Assembly: GCA_964475955.1 (NCBI GenBank) | Contig: CAYYZY010000187.1 | Span: 1-15,754, forward strand | DNA length: 15,754 nt | Reading direction: 5' to 3' | Source of the DNA: DATKZH01 sp964475955 | GTDB lineage: Bacteria; Planctomycetota; Planctomycetia; Pirellulales; Thermoguttaceae | Translations under genes and position numbers: made by a program | The notes under the pieces: generated by a model | Told to the model about the DNA's origin: nothing | The model's input: the letters and a program-made list of their open reading frames with translations, nothing else | Databases searched by the model: none | In this document: positions 1 to 7,524 of the stretch, in pieces | How the letters are laid out: each line of letters begins with the position of its first letter | Position numbering within the stretch: position 1 is the first letter of the stretch

Positions 1-145
1 CAACCCCCCGTCGCGCCCACGGTTACGTCACACATGCCGGGAGAAGTTCGGGCTAATGGCGTCGTCTCGCCGACCGCGGCCGATCGGCGCGCCGGAGCCC
101 CTCCTGAGTCTCCGCACGGCGCATGCTTTGGGGGCGCCCCGCAAA

Positions 146-2293
146 TCAGTGCCCATCGCCCTCGGGCGTCATTTCGGCCCGGTAGCGCCGAAGCGGTTCG
201 GCCAGCGGCACGTCGGAGGTCAGCTCCCAGAGCGAGGTGTGCATCTCGCGCAGCGCCAGCGTGCTCGCGATCCAGGGGGTACCCCACCCGGTCTCGGTAC
301 ACCAGGCGCCCCATTCCCAGTCGGCGTTACTCGCCCAGTAGTCCCAGCGGCGGAAGTCGAACCCGCGGTACCAGGCGCCGCTGAATTCCGGGCGGGCTTC
401 CGAGCCGACCTGGATCCGCGTGAGGAACTCGGCCAGCTTGTCTTCGGCCTCGCGGTAGAAGGGATCGCCGGTGGCCGCCGCGGCTTCGTGCAGGCCGATG
501 AGGGCGAAGTTGCAGGTGTAGAGCGTGTCGGCCAGCGTGTCGCCGTTCTCTTGGACGATCGTCACCTCGCCCGTCCCGTACGCTTCGTTCGAGGCGACCG
601 CCTGCTCGCGGCCGCCGAGCGTTTCTCGGATCGCGCCGCTTGCGTCCTGCACGGCCAAGAGGTCGGCGGCGACGCGGCGGAGCCAACGCCGGTGCTCGGG
701 CGTGTCGTCGACGCGCACCAGCCAGGCCAACGGCAGGAGCGCCCGGGCACGCTCGATCTGCGAGCTGCCGATGACCCAGTACCAGCGGTCGGGATAGGCA
801 TCCATGAGCATACGCACGGCGGTGCGGCTCTTGTCCACCAGGGGCGCGTGGCCGGTCTTGTCGTAGGCCCAGAGGAAACACGCCCAAAGCCATCCTTCAT
901 AGTGGGGCGAATAGCGCACGTAGTCGCCTTTCCAATACGACTCCCAGCCGCGCCGCGCAAGGTGCTCCTCGGTCACGCACGGCTCGCGATAGCCGTAGAC
1001 GCCGCTAGTGCGGAAGTTGGCCACGATCGAGCGGGCGACCGCGTCGTTCCAGCGCGGCTCGTCCAGAAGCGCGGCGCCGGCCAGCGACGCGAGCATTGCC
1101 CGGGCGTTGTCGTCGCCCCAGTACTTGCCCGGGTTGTCCAGGGCCCAGCCCACCAGGCCGTACGACGGGCTCTCCGGGTCGGCACGCGGGCCCCGGGCGA
1201 GCACCGACTCGGTGTAGACGTAATCCAGCAGGTTCGCGGCGATCCGGCCGTGGGAGGGGCGGCGGCCGAGCGCGGCGTCGAACGCCAGGGCCATGGCCAC
1301 CTCGCTCGTGCAGTCGTTGCGTACGGCGTAGCGCATCGGTTGGCTGCCGTCGAGCCGGATCGTCGAGCTGTACCCTTCGACGATGCCCAGCGACCCGTCG
1401 CCGATCGGCCAGCCGTCGCCGGGCATCTCGCGCACCGTGTTGTAGGTGAGCGCCCAGTCGAGCGCCTTCTGAGGCCACTCGGGATGGCGAAGGAGCCGGG
1501 CGCGGGTGAACCAGTCGGCGGCCCGGGCGACGGCCCGGCGCTCGGCCTCGGCCGGGAGCCGTTCGGTGGCCGAGTAGGAGGGGCGCACGGTGGGCGTCCA
1601 GCGCAGCGGCGGCAGGCGCCGGCCGCCCGCCGTCCAAGCGAGCACCATGCGCCAGATCGCGGCCCAGGCGTCTTGCGGCAGGTACCGGCCCGTCACGAAA
1701 TGGCTGAGCTTCGTCGTGCTGACCAGGATGTTTTTCCCTGGGTGCTCGAACAGGATGGGCAGGCTGGGCGTATCGGCTAGGCCGAAAACCGCCGTGTCGA
1801 CCCCAGCCACCTTGGCCGCCACCAGGTGCGGCTCGGGCGCTTGCGCCGCGACCACGTGGCCATCGTTGATCATGGCGATCCGCATGGGCGGAAGCGCGTC
1901 GCCGAACGCCTCCGACGCAACCACCACCCGCTCCAGGCCCAGGGCCTTCGGCGGCCCGACCTCGATCCCCGGCAGCGACGCGGGATACTCGACGTACACG
2001 CGGAGCCCCTTCCTCGCGGCCGCCTCGAACAGGACCAGGGCGATCGCGGTCGTCTGGGTCGGGTAGCCGTCGGCCAGGATCAGCAGGCCGGAGCCCGGCG
2101 GCACGGCGTCGACGGCCGCCTCGGGCGAGTCGAACTGCCGGAAGGGAATGCCGCACTCGGCAGCGGTTCGGACCAGGTCGTTGTCGGCCCGGCCGCAGAG
2201 CGCAAGCGGGGGGCCGCCGTCGGGCTGGGCCGCCGCAACGGGTCCGCAAGCCAGGAGAGCCAGCGCGCCGAGGAACGTGGATGCCGCTTTCAT
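146..2293 (-). CDS. Exported protein with predicted (alpha/alpha) toroid, possible glycan-active enzyme
   Basis: 715 residues starting at the ATG complementary to 2291-2293; the frame stays open further upstream, but that extension is Arg/Pro-rich shadow-like sequence and this start gives a clean signal peptide. Residues 1-22 have Lys2, a hydrophobic core and a VAAA cleavage site; Cys16 sits in a weak lipobox (LLAC), so a lipoprotein is possible. Residues 30-220 look like an alpha/beta domain resembling ThuA or class-I-amidotransferase-like folds (LLILADGYP near 70-78). Residues 240-700 are helical with recurring aromatic and Gly motifs, typical of six-hairpin glycosidase-like toroids. The segment near 641-675 is strikingly Trp-rich (eight Trp in 35 residues) and may line a sugar-binding cleft. 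Catalytic residues cannot be assigned from sequence alone. It is divergent from the 2557 gene, with its own promoter candidate. The coding call is strong; the enzymatic role is inferred. Confidence 0.85.
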   Translation of the reverse strand: MKAASTFLGALALLACGPVAAAQPDGGPPLALCGRADNDLVRTAAECGIPFRQFDSPEAAVDAVPPGSGLLILADGYPTQTTAIALVLFEAAARKGLRVYVEYPASLPGIEVGPPKALGLERVVVASEAFGDALPPMRIAMINDGHVVAAQAPEPHLVAAKVAGVDTAVFGLADTPSLPILFEHPGKNILVSTTKLSHFVTGRYLPQDAWAAIWRMVLAWTAGGRRLPPLRWTPTVRPSYSATERLPAEAERRAVARAADWFTRARLLRHPEWPQKALDWALTYNTVREMPGDGWPIGDGSLGIVEGYSSTIRLDGSQPMRYAVRNDCTSEVAMALAFDAALGRRPSHGRIAANLLDYVYTESVLARGPRADPESPSYGLVGWALDNPGKYWGDDNARAMLASLAGAALLDEPRWNDAVARSIVANFRTSGVYGYREPCVTEEHLARRGWESYWKGDYVRYSPHYEGWLWACFLWAYDKTGHAPLVDKSRTAVRMLMDAYPDRWYWVIGSSQIERARALLPLAWLVRVDDTPEHRRWLRRVAADLLAVQDASGAIRETLGGREQAVASNEAYGTGEVTIVQENGDTLADTLYTCNFALIGLHEAAAATGDPFYREAEDKLAEFLTRIQVGSEARPEFSGAWYRGFDFRRWDYWASNADWEWGAWCTETGWGTPWIASTLALREMHTSLWELTSDVPLAEPLRRYRAEMTPEGDGH

Positions 2294-2392
2294 GGGGACC
2301 GCTCTTGGAGAGTTCGACGGGGCTCGCCCACGACGAATGCAGCCCGCGTGGGTCTCGTATCTCGAAGCACCCGGCGCACCGCCGCAGGGTGG

Positions 2393-2421
2393 AACGTAGG
2401 GCCTCAGGCCAAGGCTGTCAA
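2393..2421 (-). promoter_or_regulatory. Candidate sigma-70-type promoter for the 146-2293 gene
   Basis: On the minus strand a perfect TTGACA (2421 to 2416) is followed by a 17-nt spacer and TACGTT (2398 to 2393), keeping the TA...T frame of a -10 box but only 3 of 6 bases. It would start transcription about 95 nt before the ATG. The spacer contains an 11-bp inverted repeat, ggcctcaggcc (2400-2410), positioned where an operator could act. The -35 is convincing and the -10 is weak. Confidence 0.45.
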
Positions 2422-2556
2422 GCTTCGAGGTCTCGACGCGGCGCGTCCGTGCGATCGGTACAACCGTCCCCCTCGGCACGCAGCCGTCGATATAGAGGGG
2501 CGATGAGCTAAGCTTTCCGTAGGTGTCTTGTCGTCCCCTTTCGAGGAGCCCAGTCC

Positions 2557-3561
2557 ATGAAGCGAGCGTGCGCCGGTCTTTGCGTCGTGGTTGTTGCCGT
2601 CGGTCTCGTGGTTTCGGAAGCATGGGCACGCGGGCCCCGGGGCGCGGCACGGCGCGGGGCCCGGAGTGGCCCCCGTAGCGCGATGGGCCGCCCATCGCCC
2701 GGGCGGATTCACACCTCAAGCGCCAGCTCGGCCCGACCCCCGGCGAACCTCGGCCCGCGGCGGCCGAATGCCGGGATCGCAGCGCACCGTCCTCCCTTGC
2801 GCCCAAGTGGAAACGTTCGCCCCAACCCGTTGCCGAACCGCCGACCGAACGGCACGCCCTCGGGCGCGAACCGGCCGCCGAGGCCCAACAGTGCACGGTC
2901 GTTCGAGAGCCTGTTCGGCAATCGCCCTCCGATTTCGCAAACGCCGGCCGCCCGGCAGGCGTTCGACAACTGGACCTCCACGCGCCCAGAGCCGTTCACG
3001 CCGGCCTGGTACCGGCAACACCCCCGCGCGTGGCACGCGACGCATCCGTATGCCGACGAGGCGGTTGCGGCCACGGCGGTCACGCTGGCGGCCTGGCTCG
3101 CGGCGCCCCCCTACGCCGTGGCGAGCCCGGCCAACGTGGTGGTCGAGGAGACGGTGGTCGTGGAGCAGCCGATCGTGGCCGAGGAGCCCCCGGCCGAGAT
3201 GCCGGTGGAGGAGCCGGCGACCGCGGAGGACGACACCGAGGCCGCCGAGCCCGAGTGGGTGAACCTGGGGGTGTACGAGCTATTGGCCCCGGGCGAAGCC
3301 GCGGCGACGCGTTGGATGGAGCTGGCCGTGGCGCGGGACGGCCGGGTCGCCGGGAACTACTTCGACCGGGCGCTGGGCGACGTCGACCCCATCCACGGCC
3401 GCGCCGATCCCGAGTCGATGCGCCTCTGGTGGAGCGTGGGCGAGGGAACCGCCGTGTTCCAGACCACCTTCGACGAGCTGATGCAGCCCGAAGGCCGGCT
3501 CTCCGTGCAGCCGGCCGAAGGCGAGCCGGACCATTGGCGCATCGTCCGCCGCGAGCCGTAG
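2557..3561 (+). CDS. Secreted planctomycete-type protein ('mu-protocadherin'-like C-terminal domain)
   Basis: 334 residues. The ATG at 2557 has GAGGAG at 2543-2548, eight bases upstream. Residues 1-24 form a signal peptide (KR n-region, Val-rich core, AWA cleavage site). Residues 25-130 are low-complexity and rich in Pro, Arg, Asn and Gly, so probably extended and basic. Residues 148-190 hold a WYRQHPRAWHATHPY stretch followed by an Ala-rich hydrophobic segment. Residues 195-232 are an acidic Glu/Val/Pro linker. Residues 234-330 form a compact domain (WVNLGVYEL ... MELAVARDGRVAGNYFD ... LWWSVGEGTAVFQT) matching my recollection of the C-terminal domain of many planctomycete proteins labelled mu-protocadherin or cell-surface. 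That label is historical and implies no cadherin. Function is unknown; periplasmic or surface location is inferred. Confidence 0.85.
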   Translation: MKRACAGLCVVVVAVGLVVSEAWARGPRGAARRGARSGPRSAMGRPSPGRIHTSSASSARPPANLGPRRPNAGIAAHRPPLRPSGNVRPNPLPNRRPNGTPSGANRPPRPNSARSFESLFGNRPPISQTPAARQAFDNWTSTRPEPFTPAWYRQHPRAWHATHPYADEAVAATAVTLAAWLAAPPYAVASPANVVVEETVVVEQPIVAEEPPAEMPVEEPATAEDDTEAAEPEWVNLGVYELLAPGEAAATRWMELAVARDGRVAGNYFDRALGDVDPIHGRADPESMRLWWSVGEGTAVFQTTFDELMQPEGRLSVQPAEGEPDHWRIVRREP

Positions 3562-3582
3562 GATCCAATACGCGGGACACGA

Positions 3583-3607
3583 TTCCATCGTGCCTGGCAC
3601 GTTGGAA
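3583..3607. terminator. Inverted repeat between convergent genes, candidate bidirectional terminator
   Basis: ttccatcgtgcc (3583-3594), one central base, then ggcacgttggaa (3596-3607): 12-bp arms with one mismatch. It lies 22 bases after the stop of the plus-strand gene and 63 bases beyond the stop of the minus-strand gene, the expected place for shared termination. There is no T tract on either side, so factor-independent termination is unproven. Its core gtgcctggcac may be a dispersed repeat. Confidence 0.45.
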
Positions 3608-3669
3608 ACGCGCCCCACGAGGATGCCCGGCCGCTCCGCCCATTGGCGTCGACGTGGTCAGCCGGGGTC

Positions 3670-5535
3670 TCAGAACCGGAACGGCAGCCCTTCCGGCAGG
3701 CCCCGGTTCGGATTGCCCTTGGGCAGGCCTTGGCGCAGAACGTCGCCCGGCAGGCCGCGGCTGAGAACATCGGCCGGAAGGTTTTCGCCCAAGGCGCCGG
3801 CGGGCAGGCGGAGTCGCCGGGCGATCACCTGGTTGAGCTGGCCGATCTCGGCGCGGTCGAGCTCCAGCTTGGCCAGAAGCGCTTCCCGCTTGGATGCCAC
3901 GATCCGGTCGAACTCGGCCAGCCGGGCCTCCACTTGCCCGCGCAGGTGCGCGAGAAGCTCTTCGCGCCGGGCCTCAAGCTCCCGCTCCAGCACGCCGCTG
4001 AGCGCCGCGGCCAATTGCGGCCCCAGGTTCGATTGCAGCCCCCACCGCGGCTTGTCGAGCGTGCCGGCCAGGTCGACCACCACGCGGATCTCGCGCACTT
4101 CGTGCATCGCCGTTTGCAGGCTCTGGGCAATGCGGGCCCCGCTCGGCACGGCCGCCAGATCGGGGACCAGCTCCACCGGGTGTTGACGCACCAGGATTCG
4201 CCCCGAAAGCTCGTCGCCCGCCAGGTCCAGCGACGCCCACACGTGCGTGCGGCCTGGCGAGACGCGCAGGGCCAGCCTCCCCTGGTTACCCAACGTCCGC
4301 TCGCGCAGCTCGATGCCCGGGCAGTCGATCGTGATTCGGTCGTGGGGCGTTTGGCCCGTGCGGTCGAGAACGGCCTCCACGGCCAGGTCGGTGTCGGCGT
4401 CGATTCGGGCCTTGAGCACGAGCGGCCGGCCGTAGAGCTTGGGCTCGGTGGTCAGCCCCTCCGCGGTGCCTTCAAAACGCACGGGGCGACCGGCCAGCCG
4501 GGCCTCGCCGTCGATGGCGAGCGACCGGATGAGGAAGCCGGGCTGTTCGGCCGCGTCGCCGAAGAGCACGTCGACGCCCCGGCCGCGAACCGGCTCCGGC
4601 TGGTCGATCCTCGTCGCCAGGTACTCGCGGCCCCAGCGCACCCAACGGGCCACCGTGCGGACGGTTTCGCTCAGCTCCGGGCCCAAGAGGTAGTCGGAGA
4701 GCGCGTCGGCGCTTACGCGTTCGAGCTGGAGCGTCTCGCGGATGGTCTCCGCGTCGCGCCGTTGCGCCCGGACGATCGCTTCCTTGTCGTCGAGCACCTG
4801 CCGGCGGAGCCGGTCGATTTCGCTGCGAAGAGCGAGGACCTCGCTTTCGATCCGGCGGAGTTCGGCGGTGGCCAGCCGGAAGGTCTCGAGCGTGCGAAGC
4901 GGGTCGTCGTCCAGCCGCCCGCCGCGCACCCGGTCCGAGAGCGCCCGCAGGCGTTCCACCCGCGTCCGGAGCGAGTCGGCCCGGGCTTCCATGCGCTCGT
5001 ACTCGACCGGCCACCGCTCGTACAGTTCTTTGGCCAGTCGCACCGACTCGAGGCGCTCCGCCTGCGCGACGAGCTCCTCGGCCAGAAGATCGGCCGCCCG
5101 GTCGAGGCTGTCTTCGCTCAATCCATCGAGCCCGGGCACGACGACGTCGGGGAGTCCGACCGACAAGTCGATCTCCCAGTCGAGTTCGCCGGAGCTGTCG
5201 CGGTCGGTGCCGAATCGCAGGCCGCTCACCCGGCCCTCGCGCACGACGTACTTGCGCTGGAGGAGCGCTTCGGGATCGAAGGCCAATGTGACCTCGTCGG
5301 CCTCGACCAGGTTCTTCATGGGAGACTTCGGGTTGGCCACGCGGAAGTCGCTCAGGCGGATTTCCGTGCGCAAGAGCGAGGTGTCTGCCCGGGCGATTTC
5401 GACCTTCGAGGAGGTCGCCGATTGGCCCATCACGATCAGGGTCCAACGGGTGAGCGGATTGAGCCCCGCCCAAATCGCCAACATGACCGCCGCGACCAGG
5501 AGCAGGCGCGGGACGACGTAGCTCCAACGGATCAT
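3670..5535 (-). CDS. TIGR03545-family protein, membrane-anchored, coiled coil and AsmA-like
   Basis: 621 residues. A single N-terminal membrane segment (about residues 7-25) follows a short Arg-containing n-region, so the bulk is probably periplasmic. Residues 42-130 resemble AsmA/DUF748 N-termini (LSDFRVANPKSPMKNLVEAD, then VREGRVSGLRFGT). Residues about 145-290 are heptad-like coiled coil (for example RRIESEVLALRSEIDRLRRQ). Residues about 300-500 are beta-rich repeats. Residues 520-575 are a second charged helical region. The last 45 residues are five 9-residue Leu-Pro repeats (see 3673-3807). Length and layout match TIGR03545, found paired with TIGR03546. Its ATG overlaps the stop of the upstream partner by 4 bp, so translation is probably coupled. 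The molecular role is unknown; a lipid or envelope bridging role is only suggested by AsmA similarity. Confidence 0.85.
   Translation of the reverse strand: MIRWSYVVPRLLLVAAVMLAIWAGLNPLTRWTLIVMGQSATSSKVEIARADTSLLRTEIRLSDFRVANPKSPMKNLVEADEVTLAFDPEALLQRKYVVREGRVSGLRFGTDRDSSGELDWEIDLSVGLPDVVVPGLDGLSEDSLDRAADLLAEELVAQAERLESVRLAKELYERWPVEYERMEARADSLRTRVERLRALSDRVRGGRLDDDPLRTLETFRLATAELRRIESEVLALRSEIDRLRRQVLDDKEAIVRAQRRDAETIRETLQLERVSADALSDYLLGPELSETVRTVARWVRWGREYLATRIDQPEPVRGRGVDVLFGDAAEQPGFLIRSLAIDGEARLAGRPVRFEGTAEGLTTEPKLYGRPLVLKARIDADTDLAVEAVLDRTGQTPHDRITIDCPGIELRERTLGNQGRLALRVSPGRTHVWASLDLAGDELSGRILVRQHPVELVPDLAAVPSGARIAQSLQTAMHEVREIRVVVDLAGTLDKPRWGLQSNLGPQLAAALSGVLERELEARREELLAHLRGQVEARLAEFDRIVASKREALLAKLELDRAEIGQLNQVIARRLRLPAGALGENLPADVLSRGLPGDVLRQGLPKGNPNRGLPEGLPFRF
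3673..3807 (-). repeat. 27-bp tandem repeat encoding five nonapeptide Leu-Pro units
   Basis: Residues 577-621 of the TIGR03545-like protein read as LPAGALGEN, LPADVLSRG, LPGDVLRQG, LPKGNPNRG and LPEGLPFRF: exact period nine, Leu-Pro at each unit start, Gly ending three units. At DNA level ggcaggcc recurs at 3695, 3722 and 3749, exactly 27 bp apart, and ggcagg reappears at 3803, in phase. The repeat ends the protein. Confidence 0.85.
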
Positions 5536-6044
5536 TCACCCCTCCTCCCGGCAAGCATTTCCGCGCGTGCGAGCAGTCCTTCGATCCGAAACCGGCTGAG
5601 CCAATCGGCCACGCGCGGCTGGGCGTACGCGAAGGCCGGCTCGCTGAGACGGTAAACCGGGTAAAACAGCCACAAGCCCAAGAGCAGGCTCCCGAGCACG
5701 ACCGTGTTGTTGAAGCCGATCCACGGACCCGCCGGCAGCTCGTACAGAAACGTCCACGCCGGGCGAAGCGAGGGGCTCGCCAGCAGGGCCTCGCCGATGC
5801 GGTGCGAGAGCGGGTCGACCAGCATCCCCACCCAGGAGAAGACCGTCGCCCCGATCATGCCCGAGCCCAAGTTGACCCGGCTGGCAAGCAGGAGCACGGT
5901 GAGCGTGAGGGCCGTCAGATTCCCCTTGGGGACCAGCCCGATCAACATGCCCACGGCCAAGCCCAGGGCCAGCTCGCGCGGCGTGCCTGCGGCCGTGAAC
6001 AGCCGCGTAAGCACGCGTAAAGGGCGGAGGAGGCGGAGAAGCAT
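5532..6044 (-). CDS. TIGR03546-family (DUF2062) small membrane protein
   Basis: 170 residues. The ATG (complement of 6042-6044) follows a G-rich run rather than a canonical ribosome site. The protein opens with a basic amphipathic stretch (MLLRLLRPLR) and then TPRELALGLAVGMLIGLVPKGNL, a DUF2062 hallmark. Hydrophobic segments fall near residues 24-38, 44-57, 62-77 and 108-128, the last with NNTVVLGSLLLGL, typical of TIGR03546 as I recall it. It is the upstream member of a two-gene minus-strand operon; its TGA overlaps the next ATG (tcat at 5532-5535). Families TIGR03545 and TIGR03546 are known as genomic partners, so the two proteins probably form one inner-membrane complex. Biochemical function is unknown. 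Confidence 0.87.
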   Translation of the reverse strand: MLLRLLRPLRVLTRLFTAAGTPRELALGLAVGMLIGLVPKGNLTALTLTVLLLASRVNLGSGMIGATVFSWVGMLVDPLSHRIGEALLASPSLRPAWTFLYELPAGPWIGFNNTVVLGSLLLGLWLFYPVYRLSEPAFAYAQPRVADWLSRFRIEGLLARAEMLAGRRGE

Positions 6045-6313
6045 GGGGCACCCCCACTTACAGGGTAGACTGATAGCGCCGACGGGCGATTGCTCGTCGT
6101 CATCACCGTATCGGCTTGCGCAACCATCAAACTCGAGCCATCTTTTTTCGCAATGAGGTGTCTACAACCGCCGCGCCTTCGCAGATTAGCTTTGGGGACC
6201 TGCCGAATACGTGCTTCCCGGATCGTCTACGCGTTTCGTTCCGCTGCGAGGTCCCTCCGACCCCCTGCAAGACATCCGAGGAAGCCAAATCGAGCGGAGC
6301 GAATATGTCCTCG

Positions 6314-6387
6314 ACCCCATCAACCGGTCCTGGCCGCCCCTCCGTTTCCCCCCCCCTCAGGAGGCCGGCTCGCGACCGGTTGGGGTT
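6314..6387. repeat. Composite stem-loop in the 6045-6506 intergenic region
   Basis: The 462 bases between the divergent TIGR03546 and STAS genes hold no convincing gene. Their clearest structure is caaccggtc (6321-6329) facing gaccggttg (6374-6382), extended through a bulge by cccc/gggg pairs, with an inner cctcc/ggagg pairing (6339-6343 with 6360-6364) and a run of nine C (6348-6356) in the loop. It lies about 120 bases before the STAS start and would be in its leader if transcription starts upstream. No good -35/-10 pair was found. Confidence 0.45.
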
Positions 6388-6490
6388 GAGGCGAACCAAC
6401 CCTCCGATTTGTCTCGCCGGCGACCAGCGAGACCCTCGCGGCACCCTTGAAGCAGACGAGCGAATTCGGCTGGGCCATCGAGGGCACTTT

Positions 6491-6498
6491 GAGAGGAG
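6491..6498 (+). promoter_or_regulatory. Ribosome binding site fixing the STAS start
   Basis: GAGAGGAG ends eight bases before the ATG at 6507. This selects 6507 over the in-frame ATG at 6447, whose extra 20 residues do not belong to the STAS fold. Confidence 0.8.
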
Positions 6499-6506
6499 TC
6501 GTATCG

Positions 6507-6962
6507 ATGGGCACCTACGAACGGCTCAACGTCCGCCCGGTCGGTGACGTCGCCGTGGTCCACTTCTGCGACGCCCGAATCGTCGACGGGCCTTCCATAC
6601 GGGAGTTGGCCTCGGAACTCTACGACTTGGTGGAGGACGGCGACCGTAACAAGCTCGTGCTGAGCTTTGCCTCGGTCGAGATGCTTTCGAGCGAGGGCCT
6701 GGGGAAACTAGTCACTTTGCGCAAGCTGGCTGAGGCGCGGGGCGCCGAATTGAAGCTCTCCGACCTGGGGCCCGATCTCGCGCAAGTCTTCTCCGTCACG
6801 CGGTTGGATCGCCTTTTCGCAATCGAGCCGGACGAAGCCGCGGCCGTGGCGGCCTTCGCAACGCCCTCTCTTCCCCTCGAAGCGAACGCGACGCCCCACG
6901 GCCCAACCTCTTCTCAAGTGCTCCATTCGCGCGCCGCTTCCGTCAATCACGCGACCCTCTGA
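6507..6962 (+). CDS. STAS-domain protein, anti-sigma-factor-antagonist-like
   Basis: 151 residues from the ATG chosen by the strong upstream GAGAGGAG. Residues about 5-110 make one STAS domain: beta strands at VAVVHF and KLVLSF, helix 1 at SIRELASELYDLV, and the signature loop MLSSEGLGKLV at 59-69. By alignment from memory, Ser62 corresponds to the phosphorylated Ser58 of Bacillus SpoIIAA, while the preceding Asp is replaced by Ser61. In that family the antagonist binds an anti-sigma kinase in a phosphorylation-controlled switch. The segment RLDRLFAIEPDE near 97-108 is typical of planctomycete versions. Residues 117-151 are a low-complexity tail. No kinase, phosphatase or sigma factor gene is adjacent, so its partner must be elsewhere. 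Cytoplasmic. Confidence 0.88.
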   Translation: MGTYERLNVRPVGDVAVVHFCDARIVDGPSIRELASELYDLVEDGDRNKLVLSFASVEMLSSEGLGKLVTLRKLAEARGAELKLSDLGPDLAQVFSVTRLDRLFAIEPDEAAAVAAFATPSLPLEANATPHGPTSSQVLHSRAASVNHATL

Positions 6963-7143
6963 ATCACCGTGCGCGATTTCGTGGCGCACCCCTCCCGCGC
7001 GCTCTCTGGGAGCGGCCTCTGTATCGTCCCGGAATCCTCGCGAAGGCGGAACGCAATCGACTCCGTGGCTCGCGCTTCGGGCTTGTGTGACGCCCCCTCA
7101 CGCTGTGGAATCGGCCGAACAGCGTCGCTTGCTCGTGGGCCAC

Positions 7144-7172
7144 TTGAATCGGCGTCGTCAGGCAAGCACAAT
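7144..7172 (+). promoter_or_regulatory. Weak candidate promoter upstream of the KAS III gene
   Basis: TTGAAT (7144-7149), 17-nt spacer, CACAAT (7167-7172): four of six matches in each box. It would leave an untranslated leader of about 345 nt. This is the best pair I found in the region but may be chance. Confidence 0.2.
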
Positions 7173-7511
7173 AGAGTGGGGAGCCATCTGGGAGATATGT
7201 TCCTTTCGCCAAACGACTTACGTCGATCTTGGCTCGCCGAGTCCGACAGGACGGCGAGGGGCCGCCCGCGGCACGGCTCCGGCGAACGTAGAGCGTTCGT
7301 CGCAAGTCGGGGTCTCCCAAAGGTTTCCTTCTCCCGATAATCTGGGAAGGCTGAGGTAGACAGGATTCCGGGATTGTGGCAGAGTAGCGGGGTGGGTGGA
7401 GGTGCCAGGCTCGTACCGAGGGACGGCCGCCAGGTAGGTCGTCGCCGAGCGTGACTGCGGGATCCCGTCGATTCGCAGTGAGCCGACACAACCGGACGCC
7501 CCGGTTCGCGG

Positions 7512-7517
7512 AAGGAG
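7512..7517 (+). promoter_or_regulatory. Ribosome binding site supporting a GTG start
   Basis: AAGGAG lies seven bases before GTG at 7525. The encoded N-terminus, KASILGIGSHLPE, begins where KAS III proteins normally begin, so the GTG start is well supported. Confidence 0.8.
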
Positions 7518-7524
7518 CGGCTGC

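Larger units (their letters stand above)
6963..7524. other. 562-bp non-coding region between the STAS and KAS III genes
   Basis: No credible gene in any frame; the frames open here have shadow-like composition. Visible items: a block at 7070-7092 (core gcttcggg ... ttgtgtgacg) resembling the right arm of the 11254-11317 repeat; a weak promoter candidate at 7144-7172; and an imperfect hairpin ccttctccc / gggaagg around 7327-7350. Confidence 0.5.

Noticed and set aside
56..1780. Plus-strand 574-residue open frame opposite the exported toroid gene
   Set aside because: Arg/Ala/Gly/Pro-rich composition with no motif; the opposite strand has a signal peptide and coherent protein. Shadow of GC-rich coding DNA.
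2294..2896. N-terminal extension of the toroid gene to an upstream start
   Set aside because: It would run through the promoter candidate and overlap the divergent 2557 gene; the sequence is low-complexity and the internal start gives a proper signal peptide.
3643..5655. Plus-strand 670-residue open frame
   Set aside because: Antisense to the TIGR03545/TIGR03546 pair, whose family features are recognisable; this frame has none.
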